Source of the DNA: Kushneria aurantia DSM 21353
Lineage (GTDB): Bacteria; Pseudomonadota; Gammaproteobacteria; Pseudomonadales; Halomonadaceae
Length of the DNA: 64,000 bases
Reading direction: 5' to 3'
Assembly (NCBI RefSeq): GCF_000382245.1
Contig: NZ_KB907865.1
Location: 124,001 to 188,000, forward strand
The notes under the pieces were generated by a model that saw nothing but the letters and a program-made list of their open reading frames with translations, was not told the DNA's origin and did not search any database. The first letter of the stretch is position 1. The number at the start of each line of letters is the position of its first letter. The position numbers and the translations under genes were made by a program. Of this stretch, positions 17,066-25,954 are shown piece by piece.

Positions 17066-18190
17066 ATGTCCACAATCAAAAGAATCTCTATTGTCTCGGG
17101 GCTGCTTGGCGCCACCGCTCTCAGCCCGGCAGCTACTGCCGTAACGCTCTACGAAACCACCGACGCAAGGCTCGAACTGAGCGGTCGTATCGCCGCCTAC
17201 AGCACCTTCGAAAACGGCGCCGATAACGATACCGATCCCAAAAACGCCGGTTCGCGTGTCAGGCTCATTCATGAGTACAACCTGGAGGATGGCTGGTCGA
17301 CCATTGCACGCGCCGAGTGGGGTTTCGATCCCTTCTATGAGAACGGCACCGATGCGCACTACAAACGCCTGCTCTATGCCGGTGTCAGCAATCCCGACTA
17401 CGGCACCTTCCTGATCGGCAAGCAGTATTCGATGTGGTATGACATGGTCGCCTGGTGGACCGACTATTTCTGGATCAATGGCGCCACCGCCCAGGGCAGC
17501 TTCAACGGTGGCGGTACCTCGGATGGCGCGCTTCAGGGGCTGGGTCGACCGGATAATGCCATTTCATGGCGCAAGGACTGGGGTAAGTGGGACACCGGTC
17601 TGCTTTACCAGACTTCCGGCGACGATATTTCCGCTCCCGGCGACTTCGGCGGCATCAGCCGGCTTGAGCGGCAATATACTTTCCAGGGCGCTGCTATCTA
17701 CCACTTTACTGAAGATTTTCAGGTTGGCGGTACCTGGAGTACCAGCAAGCTGGAGACAACCCGTGACGCCGGCGGCAATGGCAAGGATATCGACGTCAAT
17801 TCCGGATTGATGGCAGTCAACTGGACGCCGGGTAACTGGTACTTCGCACTTACCGGCGGCAGCTACCATAATCTGGTGTTCGACGGCGACTTCCAGGGTG
17901 TCGAAGGCAACAACGGCCTCATCGACGAGGCACGCGGCTACGAGGGCGTGGCACTCTACAACCTCCTCGACCAGACGCCGGGCACGGTGCAGCTCTACAC
18001 CGGTTTCAACCGCCTGCAAGACCAGGATTCGGACGCCCGTAACGGCTTCTACCTGGCGGGTATCGCGTGGCTTTTGCTGGACGATGATCTGATCCTGTCG
18101 GCGGAATACAGCCTGGATGACTCCCAAAACGCCAGCGGTGACGATGTCGGTAACAACGACACCAAGCTGATGGTGCGCTACAACTTCTGA
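17066..18190 (+). CDS. Gram-negative general porin
   Basis: A 374-residue outer-membrane protein. A signal peptide (ISIVSGLLGATALSPAATA) is followed by alternating-residue beta strands typical of OmpC/OmpF-class trimeric porins. The aromatic C-terminal Phe (KLMVRYNF), needed for BAM-dependent assembly, is present. SRVRLIHEYNLEDGWSTIARAE and YAGVSNPDYGTFLIGKQYS match the porin strand and eyelet-loop pattern. The start is ATG 17066 with GGAAA upstream. It ends at a very good intrinsic terminator. The 158-base leader is AT-rich and may hold the promoter. It is likely to be osmotically or nutritionally regulated, but no site was identified. Confidence 0.87.
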   Translation: MSTIKRISIVSGLLGATALSPAATAVTLYETTDARLELSGRIAAYSTFENGADNDTDPKNAGSRVRLIHEYNLEDGWSTIARAEWGFDPFYENGTDAHYKRLLYAGVSNPDYGTFLIGKQYSMWYDMVAWWTDYFWINGATAQGSFNGGGTSDGALQGLGRPDNAISWRKDWGKWDTGLLYQTSGDDISAPGDFGGISRLERQYTFQGAAIYHFTEDFQVGGTWSTSKLETTRDAGGNGKDIDVNSGLMAVNWTPGNWYFALTGGSYHNLVFDGDFQGVEGNNGLIDEARGYEGVALYNLLDQTPGTVQLYTGFNRLQDQDSDARNGFYLAGIAWLLLDDDLILSAEYSLDDSQNASGDDVGNNDTKLMVRYNF

Positions 18191-18219
18191 CCCGGCGCTA
18201 TTTCCTTCGCTGGCTTTTT

Positions 18220-18245
18220 GCCCCGCCTCCAGGCGGGGCTTTTTT
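18220..18245 (+). terminator. Intrinsic terminator of the porin gene
   Basis: GCCCCGCC (18220-18227) and GGCGGGGC (18232-18239) form a perfect 8-bp stem with a TCCA loop, followed directly by six T. It starts 30 bases after the porin stop codon. Confidence 0.93.
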
Positions 18246-18271
18246 ATGCCACTCAGCGATACCGTAAAGTA

Positions 18272-18303
18272 TTGACCCCGGGGCTACCCCTGGGTTTTAT
18301 GCT
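18272..18303 (+). promoter_or_regulatory. MerR-type promoter/operator of the metal-export operon
   Basis: TTGACC (18272-18277) and TATGCT (18298-18303) are 20 bases apart, longer than the normal 17, as expected for promoters twisted into shape by MerR proteins. An imperfect dyad (18275-18295, ACCCCGGGG and its near mirror CCCCTGGGT) fills the spacer. The merR-type gene starts 32 bases downstream, which suggests autoregulation and joint control of copA. Confidence 0.7.
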
Positions 18304-18334
18304 GCCTGACATGACGACAGCGACAGGAACGGCA

Positions 18335-18781
18335 ATGAAGATCGGTGAACTGGCCAACGCAGCAGCGGTTACCCATGAAACCGTGCGCCACTATGTCCAC
18401 CAGGGGCTGATTCACGCCGGGCGCGACCCCAACAACGGCTATCAGCTCTTCGATGACGAGGCGCTGCGGCGGCTGCGCTTTATTCAACGCGCCCGCACGC
18501 TGGGCTTCAGCCTGCGCGAGATCGGCGAGATTCTCGACCATACCGACCACGGCGACTCGCCCTGCCCCATGGTGCGCGACCTGCTGCGCGCCCGCCTGCC
18601 GCAGGTGCGCGCGCAGATCCGCGAGCTCGAACAGCTGGCCGACCGCATGGAGCAGGCGCTTGGCGTCTGGGCCGATATGCCCGACGGCGCCCCGGACGGC
18701 CATACCCTCTGCCGGCTGATCGAGCACTGGAACGACGACCATGGGCGTGACCATGGAGGTAAACGCCATGAGCATGACTGA
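18335..18781 (+). CDS. MerR-family metal-responsive regulator with reduced cysteine set
   Basis: A 148-residue activator with an N-terminal winged helix ([20 protein letters not shown]) and a long dimerisation helix. Cys77 matches the cysteine that marks divalent-ion or mercury sensors; copper sensors have Ser there. The usual metal-binding loop cysteines (the CueR Cys112 or ZntR Cys114/115 positions) are absent and replaced by [10 protein letters not shown]. Cys126 is retained. The tail [13 protein letters not shown] is rich in His. AGGA lies 8 bases upstream of the chosen ATG; ATG 18311 is an alternative start. It overlaps copA by 14 bases. It is a metal sensor by context, but the ion is uncertain. 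Confidence 0.85.
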   Translation: MKIGELANAAAVTHETVRHYVHQGLIHAGRDPNNGYQLFDDEALRRLRFIQRARTLGFSLREIGEILDHTDHGDSPCPMVRDLLRARLPQVRAQIRELEQLADRMEQALGVWADMPDGAPDGHTLCRLIEHWNDDHGRDHGGKRHEHD

Positions 18782-21332
18782 ACAGCACTATCGCCTCGAA
18801 GGGCTGCACTGCGGCGGCTGCGTCAAGCGCACCCGAGCCGCGCTGGAGGCGCTCGACCCCGAGGCGGCCATCGCGCTGGATACCGAGCAGCTGACGATCA
18901 CTACCGACGCCGCTGAAGATGACGTCATCGCGGCGGTCGAAGGCGCCGGTTACAGCGCTCACCCGCAGGAGGCAGGCACGCCGCACGTCGCGCCCGATCC
19001 GCAGTCCGAAGTGGAAGCGCCCCCGCGCGATAACGCCTCGCACTCGTCGTCCGCTCGCGTCGCGTCGTCACCTTCGGATGCCCCGGCGGCCAGCGGCGAG
19101 GCCGTCGAACTGCAGCTTTCGGGCATTACCTGTGCCGGCTGCGTGCGCACCATTCAGCAGGCGCTGGCGAGCGTCGCGGGAGTGCGTGAGGCCGACGTCA
19201 ACTTCGCCACCCGCAGTGCCAGGATCGAGGGTGATGTGGCAAGCGACACCCTGGTTCGGGCAGTGGAGAACGCCGGCTACGGCGCCGAGGTAATCGAAAG
19301 CGTCGAGCAGGGCGAGCGGCGCCGCGAACAGCTGGAACAGCAGGCGTACCGGCGCAAGGTGCGCGACAGCGCAGTGGCGCTGATCCCCGGCGTGGTGCTG
19401 ATGGCACTGATGTTTTTCCACCACCCGCAGTTGGCCGGCGGCGAACGCTGGGTCTGGGTCGTGCTGGGGCTTGGCGTGCTGGGCGTGATGGCCGTCGCCG
19501 GGCGCGGCTTTTATGACGCCGCCTGGAAGGCGGTACGCCACCGCATGGCCAACATGGATCTGCTGGTGGCGATCGGTACCGCCACAGCCTGGGGCTACTC
19601 GATGGCGGTGGCGCTGTTTCCGACGCTGGTACCGGAAGCGGCGCGCTCGCTCTATCTGGAGGCGCCGCTGATGATCATCGGCCTTGTGAGCCTCGGTCAG
19701 GCGATCGAGACGCGTTCGCGCGGGCGCACTTCGAAAGCGCTGTCGCAGCTGCTGTCGCTGCGCGCCGACAGCGCCCGGGTCATCCGCGACGGACGCGAGT
19801 TCGATATCGCTATCGATGAGGTGGTCAGCGGTGACCGCCTGCGGCTGCGCCCCGGCGAGCGTGTACCGGTGGATGGCGAGGTCGTCGAGGGGCAGAGCCA
19901 TATCGACGAGTCGATGCTTACCGGCGAACCGCAGCCGGTCGCGCGCGGCGTGGGCGACAGGGTCAGCGCCGGCACCCTCAACACCCGCGGCAGCCTGGTA
20001 CTGGGTGCCATCCGGGTGGGTCGCGATACCGGCCTTGCGCGCATTATCGAGCAGGTGCGTCGCGCCCAGGGCTCGAAGCCGCCGATCAGCCATCTGGCCG
20101 ATCGGGTCGCCAGCATCTTCGTGCCGGCGGTGATGATCGCCGCGGTCCTCACCGCACTGATCTGGTTCAATTTCGGCCCCGAGCCGCGCCTGACCCACAT
20201 GCTGGTGACGGCCACCTCGGTGCTGATTATCGCCTGCCCCTGCGCGCTGGGACTGGCCACGCCAATCTCGACCATGATCGGCGTCGGCCGCGCCGCCCGC
20301 TGCGGGGTACTGATCCGTCACGGCGAGTCGCTGCAGCGCATCGGTGAGCTGACCGCACTGGTGGTCGACAAGACCGGCACCCTCACCGAGGGGCGTCCGC
20401 GCGTCACCGACAGCCTCACCCTCGATGACCGTAACGATCGCCTCGCCCTGCTCGCCGGACTGGAGAGCGGCTCCGAACATCCGCTCGCTGCGGCGCTGCT
20501 GGCCCACTGCCGCGAGGCGGGCGCCGAGCCGGCGAAGGTGCGCGACTTCGAAGCGCTGTCAGGACTGGGGGTGACCGCCAGTGGCCCGAACGGTGAACGC
20601 CTGGCGCTGGGAAATGCGGCGCTGATGCAGCGTGAGGGCGTCGATCTCGCCGCCACCGGGGAGCAGATCGAGGCGTGGCAGCGCGACGCCAAAAGCGTGC
20701 TCCACTTCGCCGTCGACGGTCAGCCGGTCGAACTGCTGGCGGTGCGCGATCCGCTGCGCGACGATGCCGCCACGGCTATCGCCCGGCTGCACGAACGCGG
20801 CGTGCGGGTGGTGATGCTGACCGGCGATGCCGAGGCACCGGCACGCGCCATCGCCCGGGAAGCGGGCATCGACGAGGTGCACGCCGGCCTGCTGCCCGGC
20901 GACAAGCACGATCACGTCGAACGGCTCAGGCGCGAGGGGCATATCGTCGGCATGGCCGGCGACGGCATCAACGACGCCCCGGCGCTGGCGGCAGCGGATG
21001 TCGGCTTTGCCATGGGCGCCGGCAGCGACGTGGCGATCGAGTCCGCCGGCGTGGCGCTGATGCGCGACTCGCTGCACGGCGTGGCGGATGCCATCGAGAT
21101 CAGCCGCGCCACCATCGGCAATATCAAGCAAAACCTGTGGGGCGCCTTTGCCTACAACAGTCTGGGGATACCGGTCGCCGCCGGGGTGCTCTACCCGCTG
21201 ACCGGCGCCCTGCTCTCGCCGATGGTGGCGGCGCTGGCCATGGCCGCCTCGTCGGTGACGGTGGTGACCAACGCCAGCCGTCTGCGCCACTTTACGCCCG
21301 GCGGCGCGCCGCAGCCGCACCGCGAGAGCTGA
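18768..21332 (+). CDS. copA: Copper/silver-type P1B ATPase exporter (CopA-like)
   Basis: An 854-residue inner-membrane pump that exports monovalent copper at the cost of ATP. Two N-terminal heavy-metal-associated domains carry CGGC (residues 15-18) and CAGC (122-125). They are joined by a disordered linker of about 40 residues ([13 protein letters not shown]...). The membrane CPC motif is at 490-492 ([12 protein letters not shown]), the phosphorylated Asp of DKTGT is residue 534, the HP motif appears as SEHPLAAAL, and the hinge is [17 protein letters not shown] chose ATG 18768 for the GGAGG at 18755-18759; an upstream ATG at 18741 is possible. It overlaps the MerR gene and is probably co-regulated by it. 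Confidence 0.94.
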   Translation: MSMTEQHYRLEGLHCGGCVKRTRAALEALDPEAAIALDTEQLTITTDAAEDDVIAAVEGAGYSAHPQEAGTPHVAPDPQSEVEAPPRDNASHSSSARVASSPSDAPAASGEAVELQLSGITCAGCVRTIQQALASVAGVREADVNFATRSARIEGDVASDTLVRAVENAGYGAEVIESVEQGERRREQLEQQAYRRKVRDSAVALIPGVVLMALMFFHHPQLAGGERWVWVVLGLGVLGVMAVAGRGFYDAAWKAVRHRMANMDLLVAIGTATAWGYSMAVALFPTLVPEAARSLYLEAPLMIIGLVSLGQAIETRSRGRTSKALSQLLSLRADSARVIRDGREFDIAIDEVVSGDRLRLRPGERVPVDGEVVEGQSHIDESMLTGEPQPVARGVGDRVSAGTLNTRGSLVLGAIRVGRDTGLARIIEQVRRAQGSKPPISHLADRVASIFVPAVMIAAVLTALIWFNFGPEPRLTHMLVTATSVLIIACPCALGLATPISTMIGVGRAARCGVLIRHGESLQRIGELTALVVDKTGTLTEGRPRVTDSLTLDDRNDRLALLAGLESGSEHPLAAALLAHCREAGAEPAKVRDFEALSGLGVTASGPNGERLALGNAALMQREGVDLAATGEQIEAWQRDAKSVLHFAVDGQPVELLAVRDPLRDDAATAIARLHERGVRVVMLTGDAEAPARAIAREAGIDEVHAGLLPGDKHDHVERLRREGHIVGMAGDGINDAPALAAADVGFAMGAGSDVAIESAGVALMRDSLHGVADAIEISRATIGNIKQNLWGAFAYNSLGIPVAAGVLYPLTGALLSPMVAALAMAASSVTVVTNASRLRHFTPGGAPQPHRES

Positions 21333-21364
21333 TCGTCCGCTGGCCAACATCAGGAGGCAAGCGC

Positions 21365-21469
21365 ATGAATATACTGATCAATCTGGCCGGCCTGGCCATG
21401 ATAGCCGCCATTGCCTGGTGGTTTCGGCTAATACCCGGCAGTGTCAAAAAGCCTCACAGCCGCAATTGA
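21365..21469 (+). CDS. 34-residue single-span membrane protein downstream of copA
   Basis: MNILINLAGLAMIAAIAWWF is one membrane helix, followed by a short basic tail (RLIPGSVKKPHSRN). An excellent AGGAGG (21353-21358) stands 6 bases before the ATG, and it starts 32 bases after copA, so translation is very likely. The helix resembles, from memory, the membrane anchor of small cupredoxin-type copper proteins found next to copper ATPases, but no cupredoxin domain follows. It could be an accessory subunit of the ATPase, like KdpF for KdpB, or a truncated anchor. Confidence 0.6.
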   Translation: MNILINLAGLAMIAAIAWWFRLIPGSVKKPHSRN

Positions 21470-21485
21470 CAGCCGTCAGAGCAGG

Positions 21486-21514
21486 CGCTTAAATGCATAA
21501 GCTAAAATTAAGCG
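21486..21514 (+). promoter_or_regulatory. Inverted repeat upstream of the emrAB-type operon
   Basis: CGCTTAA (21486-21492) and TTAAGCG (21508-21514) are exact mirror halves separated by 15 AT-rich bases, 63 bases upstream of the GTG start of the pump adaptor. The AT content contrasts with the surroundings. It may be an operator for a regulator encoded elsewhere, since none is adjacent. Confidence 0.35.
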
Positions 21515-21577
21515 TGTAAAGCATCTGTCGAGCGCTTTTGCTTGCCCGATTCATTGCGGCTGTGACAAGGAAACCCC

Positions 21578-22822
21578 GTGAGCGATTCGCAGTCTTCTGC
21601 TCCCTCTTCCGACGACAGCCCCGATAGCGGGCGGCGCAAGCGTCGCCTGCGCATCCGGTTGATGCTGGGACTGACCGTCGTGCTCCTGCTGGTCGCGATC
21701 GGCTGGGGCCTGTGGTGGTATCTGGTCGCGCAGTACAGCATTTCGACCGACGATGCCTATGTGCACGGCAATCGGCTCAATATCATGCCACGCATCAGCG
21801 GCACGGTGACGGCCATCGAGGCCGAGGATACCGACTACGTCGGTCAGGGCGAGATGCTGGTCAGGCTGGACGACAGCGATTACCGGCTCGCCCTCGACGA
21901 GGCGCTGTCCAATCTTGCCCAGACTACCCGCCAGGTGAGTCAGCTCTACGCCGGCCTGCAGCAGCAGCAGGCGGTCATCGCCAGTCGTGAGGCGAGTCTT
22001 CGCCAGGCGCGCGACGACTACCAACGCTCCCGTTCCCTCTATCAGCGCAACGCCGTCTCACAGTCCAGCAACGAGCAGGCGCGCACCACCTTTCAGTCCG
22101 CCCAGGCCAACCTGCAGGAGGCACGCAGCGAACTGCAGAGCCTGCAGACCCAGACCGCCGGTGTCGAACCGCAAAATCATCCGCGCGTGCAGGCCGCTGC
22201 GCAGCAGGTACGCCAGGCCTGGCTCAACCTGCAGCGCACTACCCTCAAAGCGCCGGTAGCCGGCCAGGTCGCCCAGCGCAGCGTGCAGCTGGGCCAGCAG
22301 GTCTCGCCGCAGTCGCCGCTGATGGCGATCGTGCCGCTCGACCAGCTGTGGGTGGAGGCCAACTTCAAGGAGACCGAGCTGGCGCAGGTGCGCATCGGCC
22401 AGCCGGTCAACCTCGTGTCGGACTTCTACGGCGACGACGTGATCTACCACGGCAAGGTACTGGGGCTCTCCGCCGGCACCGGCAGCGCCTTCGAACTGCT
22501 GCCGCCGCAGAATGCCACCGGCAACTGGATCAAGGTGGTGCAGCGGGTGCCGGTGCGCGTCAGCCTCGATGGCGATGAGCTGAACCAGCATCCGCTGCGG
22601 GTGGGCCTCTCCATGACGGCCACTATCGATCTTCACGACACCAGTGGCGCGGCCCTTACCGAACAGCCATCATCGCGCTCACCGCGCTATTCCACAACGG
22701 CCTACAGCGATGATCCGGCACCGATCGAAAAGCGTATCGACGAGGTGATTGCAAACAATCTCGCCGGGAATGCCACTGCGAGTGCGCAGGGTAGCGCGGA
22801 CTCGAACCGCAATGGCCAGTGA
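21578..22822 (+). CDS. emrA: EmrA/HlyD-family membrane fusion protein of a drug efflux pump
   Basis: A 414-residue periplasmic adaptor linking an inner-membrane MFS pump to an outer-membrane channel. The disordered N-terminus is followed by one membrane helix (LMLGLTVVLLLVAIGWGLWW), then the first half of a biotinyl-lipoyl domain (DDAYVHGNRLNIMPRISG), a long coiled-coil hairpin (about residues 110-200) and LKAPVAGQVAQRSVQLGQQV. The start is GTG 21578 with AAGGA upstream. It overlaps the transporter gene by 11 bases. No outer-membrane TolC gene is in the window. The last 50 residues after the barrel are low in complexity. Confidence 0.9.
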   Translation: MSDSQSSAPSSDDSPDSGRRKRRLRIRLMLGLTVVLLLVAIGWGLWWYLVAQYSISTDDAYVHGNRLNIMPRISGTVTAIEAEDTDYVGQGEMLVRLDDSDYRLALDEALSNLAQTTRQVSQLYAGLQQQQAVIASREASLRQARDDYQRSRSLYQRNAVSQSSNEQARTTFQSAQANLQEARSELQSLQTQTAGVEPQNHPRVQAAAQQVRQAWLNLQRTTLKAPVAGQVAQRSVQLGQQVSPQSPLMAIVPLDQLWVEANFKETELAQVRIGQPVNLVSDFYGDDVIYHGKVLGLSAGTGSAFELLPPQNATGNWIKVVQRVPVRVSLDGDELNQHPLRVGLSMTATIDLHDTSGAALTEQPSSRSPRYSTTAYSDDPAPIEKRIDEVIANNLAGNATASAQGSADSNRNGQ

Positions 22823-24344
22823 GAGTGCCGCGCGCCAGCCGCCACCGCCGCTGAGCGGCGCAATCCTTGCCATCGCCTCGGTGGCGCTGGCGCTGGCGGT
22901 GTTCATGAACGTGCTGGATGTTTCGATCGCCAACGTGTCGATCCCCACTCTCGCTGGCGATCTGGGCGTCAGCGCCAATCAGGGCACCTGGGTGATCACC
23001 GTGTTTGCCGTCTGCAACGCCATCACGGTGCCTATCTCCGGCTGGCTGGCACGCCGCTTTGGCCAGGTCAGGCTGTTCGTCAGCTGTATTCTGCTCTTTA
23101 CCCTCGCCTCCTGGCTGTGCGGCTTCGCCGTCAGCTTTCCCATGCTGCTGGCCTGCCGCGCCTTCCAGGGCGCGGTGGCAGGGCCGATGATACCGATGTC
23201 GCAGAGCCTGCTGCTGTCGTGCTATCCGCGCGAGAAGCGCGGCACCGCCAACGGCATTTTCGGCATGACAGCGGTGGTAGGGCCGGTCGCCGGCCCCATT
23301 CTGGGTGGCTGGATCACCGACAATATCAGCTGGCCGTGGATTTTCTACATCAACGTGCCGATCGGGCTGATCATCGCGCCGCTGTGCTGGTTTCTGCTCA
23401 AAGACCGCGAAACGCCGACCCGGCGAGAACCGCTCGATGTCATCGGTCTGGCCCTGCTGATCATCGGCGTCGGCAGCCTGCAGATCATGCTCGATCAGGG
23501 TAACGACAAGGGCTGGTTCCAGTCGGGTTATATTGTCACGCTGGCGGTTATCGCCGTCGTCTTTCTGATCTACCTGGTCATCTGGGAGCTGACCGCCGAG
23601 CGTCCTGTGGTCGACCTGACGCTGTTTCGCGACCGCAACTTCACCATTGCGACCCTGGTGCTGTGTCTGGGCTACATGGTCTTTTTCGGCGCTATCGTGT
23701 TGCTGCCGCTCTGGCTGCAGACCGGGCTGAGTTATACCCCCACCTGGGCCGGTCTGGCCACCGCAGCGCTGGGTATCATGGGGGTGGTCGCCTCGCCTAT
23801 CGCCGGGCGGCTGAGCGACAAAATGGATGCCCGCATTCTGGTCACCATCGGCTTTGCGATCTTTGCCGCTACCTCCTTTTATGTCAGCAATAGCTCAACG
23901 CAGATCCCCTTTGTCGATATCTTCCTGCCGCGCCTGCCCTGGGGTATCGGTACCGCCCTGTTTTTCATTCCGCTTTTGAGCATCGCCTTTTCCAGCCTGC
24001 CGCACGAGGAGGTGGCCAGCGCCTCGGGACTGCTCAACTTCCTGCGCCAGCTGTCGCTGGGTTTTGGCACCTCCTTCACCACCACGCTGTGGGATCACCG
24101 CACCAGCTTTCATGACCACCGCCTGACCGAGCACGCCACCGTCTTCGACCCCGCTACCCGGCAGTGGCTGGAGCAGCTCCAGGCACTGGGTATGAGCGAT
24201 GCCCAGAGCCATCAGATGCTGGCCCGGACCATCAGTAACCAGGCGCTGGTGATGTCGACCAACGACCTTTTCTACCTCTCCGGCTGGGTCTTTGCCGGCC
24301 TGATGCTGCTGATCTGGATCGCCCGCCCGGCGAAGAGCCACTGA
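22812..24344 (+). CDS. emrB: EmrB-family MFS multidrug transporter (DHA2)
   Basis: A 510-residue proton-driven exporter with about 14 membrane helices, the partner of the preceding EmrA; E. coli EmrB has 512. Helix 1 carries FMNVLDVSIANVSIPTLAGDL, motif A is GWLARRFGQVR, and motif C is GMTAVVGPVAGPILGGWI. The start ATG 22812 lies inside the end of emrA, so translation is coupled. A weak intrinsic terminator follows. Substrates (uncouplers, dyes, antibiotics) cannot be predicted from sequence. Confidence 0.93.
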   Translation: MASESAARQPPPPLSGAILAIASVALALAVFMNVLDVSIANVSIPTLAGDLGVSANQGTWVITVFAVCNAITVPISGWLARRFGQVRLFVSCILLFTLASWLCGFAVSFPMLLACRAFQGAVAGPMIPMSQSLLLSCYPREKRGTANGIFGMTAVVGPVAGPILGGWITDNISWPWIFYINVPIGLIIAPLCWFLLKDRETPTRREPLDVIGLALLIIGVGSLQIMLDQGNDKGWFQSGYIVTLAVIAVVFLIYLVIWELTAERPVVDLTLFRDRNFTIATLVLCLGYMVFFGAIVLLPLWLQTGLSYTPTWAGLATAALGIMGVVASPIAGRLSDKMDARILVTIGFAIFAATSFYVSNSSTQIPFVDIFLPRLPWGIGTALFFIPLLSIAFSSLPHEEVASASGLLNFLRQLSLGFGTSFTTTLWDHRTSFHDHRLTEHATVFDPATRQWLEQLQALGMSDAQSHQMLARTISNQALVMSTNDLFYLSGWVFAGLMLLIWIARPAKSH

Positions 24345-24346
24345 AA

Positions 24347-24376
24347 CTGCCAGACTGACAGCCATTGGCGGTTTTT
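24347..24376 (+). terminator. Weak intrinsic terminator after emrB
   Basis: CTGCCA (24347-24352) pairs with TGGCGG (24366-24371), including one G-T pair, and is followed by five T. It begins two bases after the emrB stop codon. Confidence 0.4.
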
Positions 24377-24393
24377 AAATGCGGAGGGGGGTC

Positions 24394-24807
24394 ATGCAGC
24401 CCAGGGGTATTGTCGAAACGGCGCTCTATACCGCCGACATGGCGCGGGCACGGGAATTTTTCGAAAGTGTACTGGGGCTGGCGGCGCATCTTGCCGATGA
24501 GCGCTTTACCGCCTATCCGGTGGGTGGCGCCATGCTGCTGCTGTTTCAGCAGGGCCAGACCGACGAGACGGTGCAGCTGCCCGGTACCATGGGCACCATC
24601 CCACCGCACAATGGCAGCGGCGCGCAGCACATCGCGCTGGCGATCGGTGCCGAGGAGCTGGACGGCTGGGAACGGCGGCTCAAGGCGCACGGCGTCGAGA
24701 TCGAGGGGCGCAGCCACTGGCCGCCGGGGGGCGAAAGCCTCTACTTTCGCGACCCCGACGGCCATTTGCTGGAGCTGGTCACGCCCGGCCTGTGGCCGAA
24801 CTACTGA
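24394..24807 (+). CDS. VOC-superfamily (glyoxalase/bleomycin resistance-like) protein
   Basis: A 137-residue single-domain protein with paired beta-alpha-beta-beta-beta units. It begins IVETALYTADMARAREFFES, has HIALAIGAEELDGWERRLKAHG in the middle and ends FRDPDGHLLELVTPGLW. The His of HIALAIG and the Glu of LLELV match the usual metal-ligand positions; the first ligand position appears to hold Glu (VETAL) rather than His. GGAGGGGGG directly precedes the ATG at 24394. It may act on a small electrophile or confer drug resistance, but the substrate is unknown. Confidence 0.8.
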   Translation: MQPRGIVETALYTADMARAREFFESVLGLAAHLADERFTAYPVGGAMLLLFQQGQTDETVQLPGTMGTIPPHNGSGAQHIALAIGAEELDGWERRLKAHGVEIEGRSHWPPGGESLYFRDPDGHLLELVTPGLWPNY

Positions 24808-24825
24808 CCGGCAACCCGCCGACGA

Positions 24826-25440
24826 TCAGTTGCTGCTGACCCCGGTATAGCGCCCGGGGCGATGGTTGAGGGTCAGAATGCCCGCCAGCACCGCCGCACC
24901 CAGAATCGAGTAGAGCACGTTCTCCACCGGCAGGACGAAAAAGGCGGCCAGCATCACCAGGCCATCGAGCGCCATCTGTACCTTGCCGGCGCTCCAGCCG
25001 TAGCGGTCCTGAATATAGAGGGCGAGAATATTGAAACCGCCCAGGCTGCCGCGATGGCGAAACAGCGCCAGCACCCCGAGGCCGATCAGCGCGCCGCCCA
25101 TCAGGGCGGAGAACAGCGGTTCCACCTCGCCGATCTCGACCCAGCCCTGGAGATTCCAGCTGATCCAGGAGAGCAGTGCGATGGCGGCAAAGGTCTTGAA
25201 GGTGAACTGATGGCCCACCCGCTGCCAGGCGAGCCAGTAAAACGGCAGGTTGACGACGAAAAACACCGGGCCGAAGCTCCAGCCGGTGGCGTAGCTGATC
25301 AAAAGCGAGATACCGGCGGTGCTGCCGATCAGAATCTGGGCGTGCTCGTAGAGCCCTACCCCCAGCGCCGCACAGGCCGAACCGAGCAGGATGGCAAGCA
25401 CGTCCTCGTGAAAGCGATGGCGGGTCTGTCCATTATCCAT
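24826..25440 (-). CDS. YitT-family (DUF161) membrane protein
   Basis: A 204-residue integral membrane protein with about five or six helices. The N-terminal ILLGSACAALGVGLYEHAQI and the following IGSTAGISLLISYATGWSFG match the YitT/DUF161 family, as does RHRGSLGGFNILALYIQDRYG in the middle. The function of the family is not established. AAGGA stands 8 bases before the ATG. It converges with the VOC gene (18-base gap). The 142 bases upstream of it, to the HepT stop codon, hold no recognisable gene. Confidence 0.82.
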   Translation of the reverse strand: MDNGQTRHRFHEDVLAILLGSACAALGVGLYEHAQILIGSTAGISLLISYATGWSFGPVFFVVNLPFYWLAWQRVGHQFTFKTFAAIALLSWISWNLQGWVEIGEVEPLFSALMGGALIGLGVLALFRHRGSLGGFNILALYIQDRYGWSAGKVQMALDGLVMLAAFFVLPVENVLYSILGAAVLAGILTLNHRPGRYTGVSSN

Positions 25441-25582
25441 TGACGATATCCTTGTTGTTGTCCGACCGCCGGATAGGCGGCTTTAACGACAGCGCTTGTG
25501 GCGCCTCAGGGCATTATCGTCGGCACGGTCAAGAGCGTCGAGCCCGTTGGCTGTCGAATACCGAAACAGACTGTCGGCTTTA

Positions 25583-25954
25583 TCACTCTCCGGAAATTTC
25601 GTTTTCAGCGTCGACGCACGCCTCGCTCAATTGCACAAGCAGCGTCGGTAGCGCGGTCTGTAGCGTATTCCAGACAATATCGAGATTGATCTCGAAGTAG
25701 CCGTGCGCAATACGGTTACGCATACCACGCATATTCCGCCATGGAATAGCATCGTGCCTACGAATAAAGGCAGGAAAGCCATCCATAATTCTTGCTGCCG
25801 CCTCACCCACAATGACGAGACTCATCACAACGGCCTGCTGAGTGCGTCTATCAGCGAAAAACGTCTCTTTTTCCATGCCGTCGGTGAAATCGCGCGCATC
25901 AGCGGCAGCCTGACGCATATGCTTCAGATGGTCTCTCAAGCGCTGCGCTTTCAT
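25583..25954 (-). CDS. hepT: HepT-type toxin (HEPN domain) of a type VII toxin-antitoxin pair
   Basis: A 123-residue all-helical HEPN protein. The signature RX4-6HXY is present as RNRIAHGY, preceded by IPWRNMRGM; it gives the family its ribonuclease-like or toxic activity. It overlaps the upstream nucleotidyltransferase antitoxin gene by ATGA, the standard layout. In characterised pairs the MntA enzyme adenylylates the Tyr of this motif and silences the toxin. Base composition looks less GC-rich than the neighbouring genes, hinting at horizontal arrival. Confidence 0.85.
   Translation of the reverse strand: MKAQRLRDHLKHMRQAAADARDFTDGMEKETFFADRRTQQAVVMSLVIVGEAAARIMDGFPAFIRRHDAIPWRNMRGMRNRIAHGYFEINLDIVWNTLQTALPTLLVQLSEACVDAENEISGE

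Noticed and set aside
19068-20507. A 479-codon minus-strand frame inside copA
   Set aside because: No family features and no ribosome binding site; the copA motifs on the plus strand are unmistakable.
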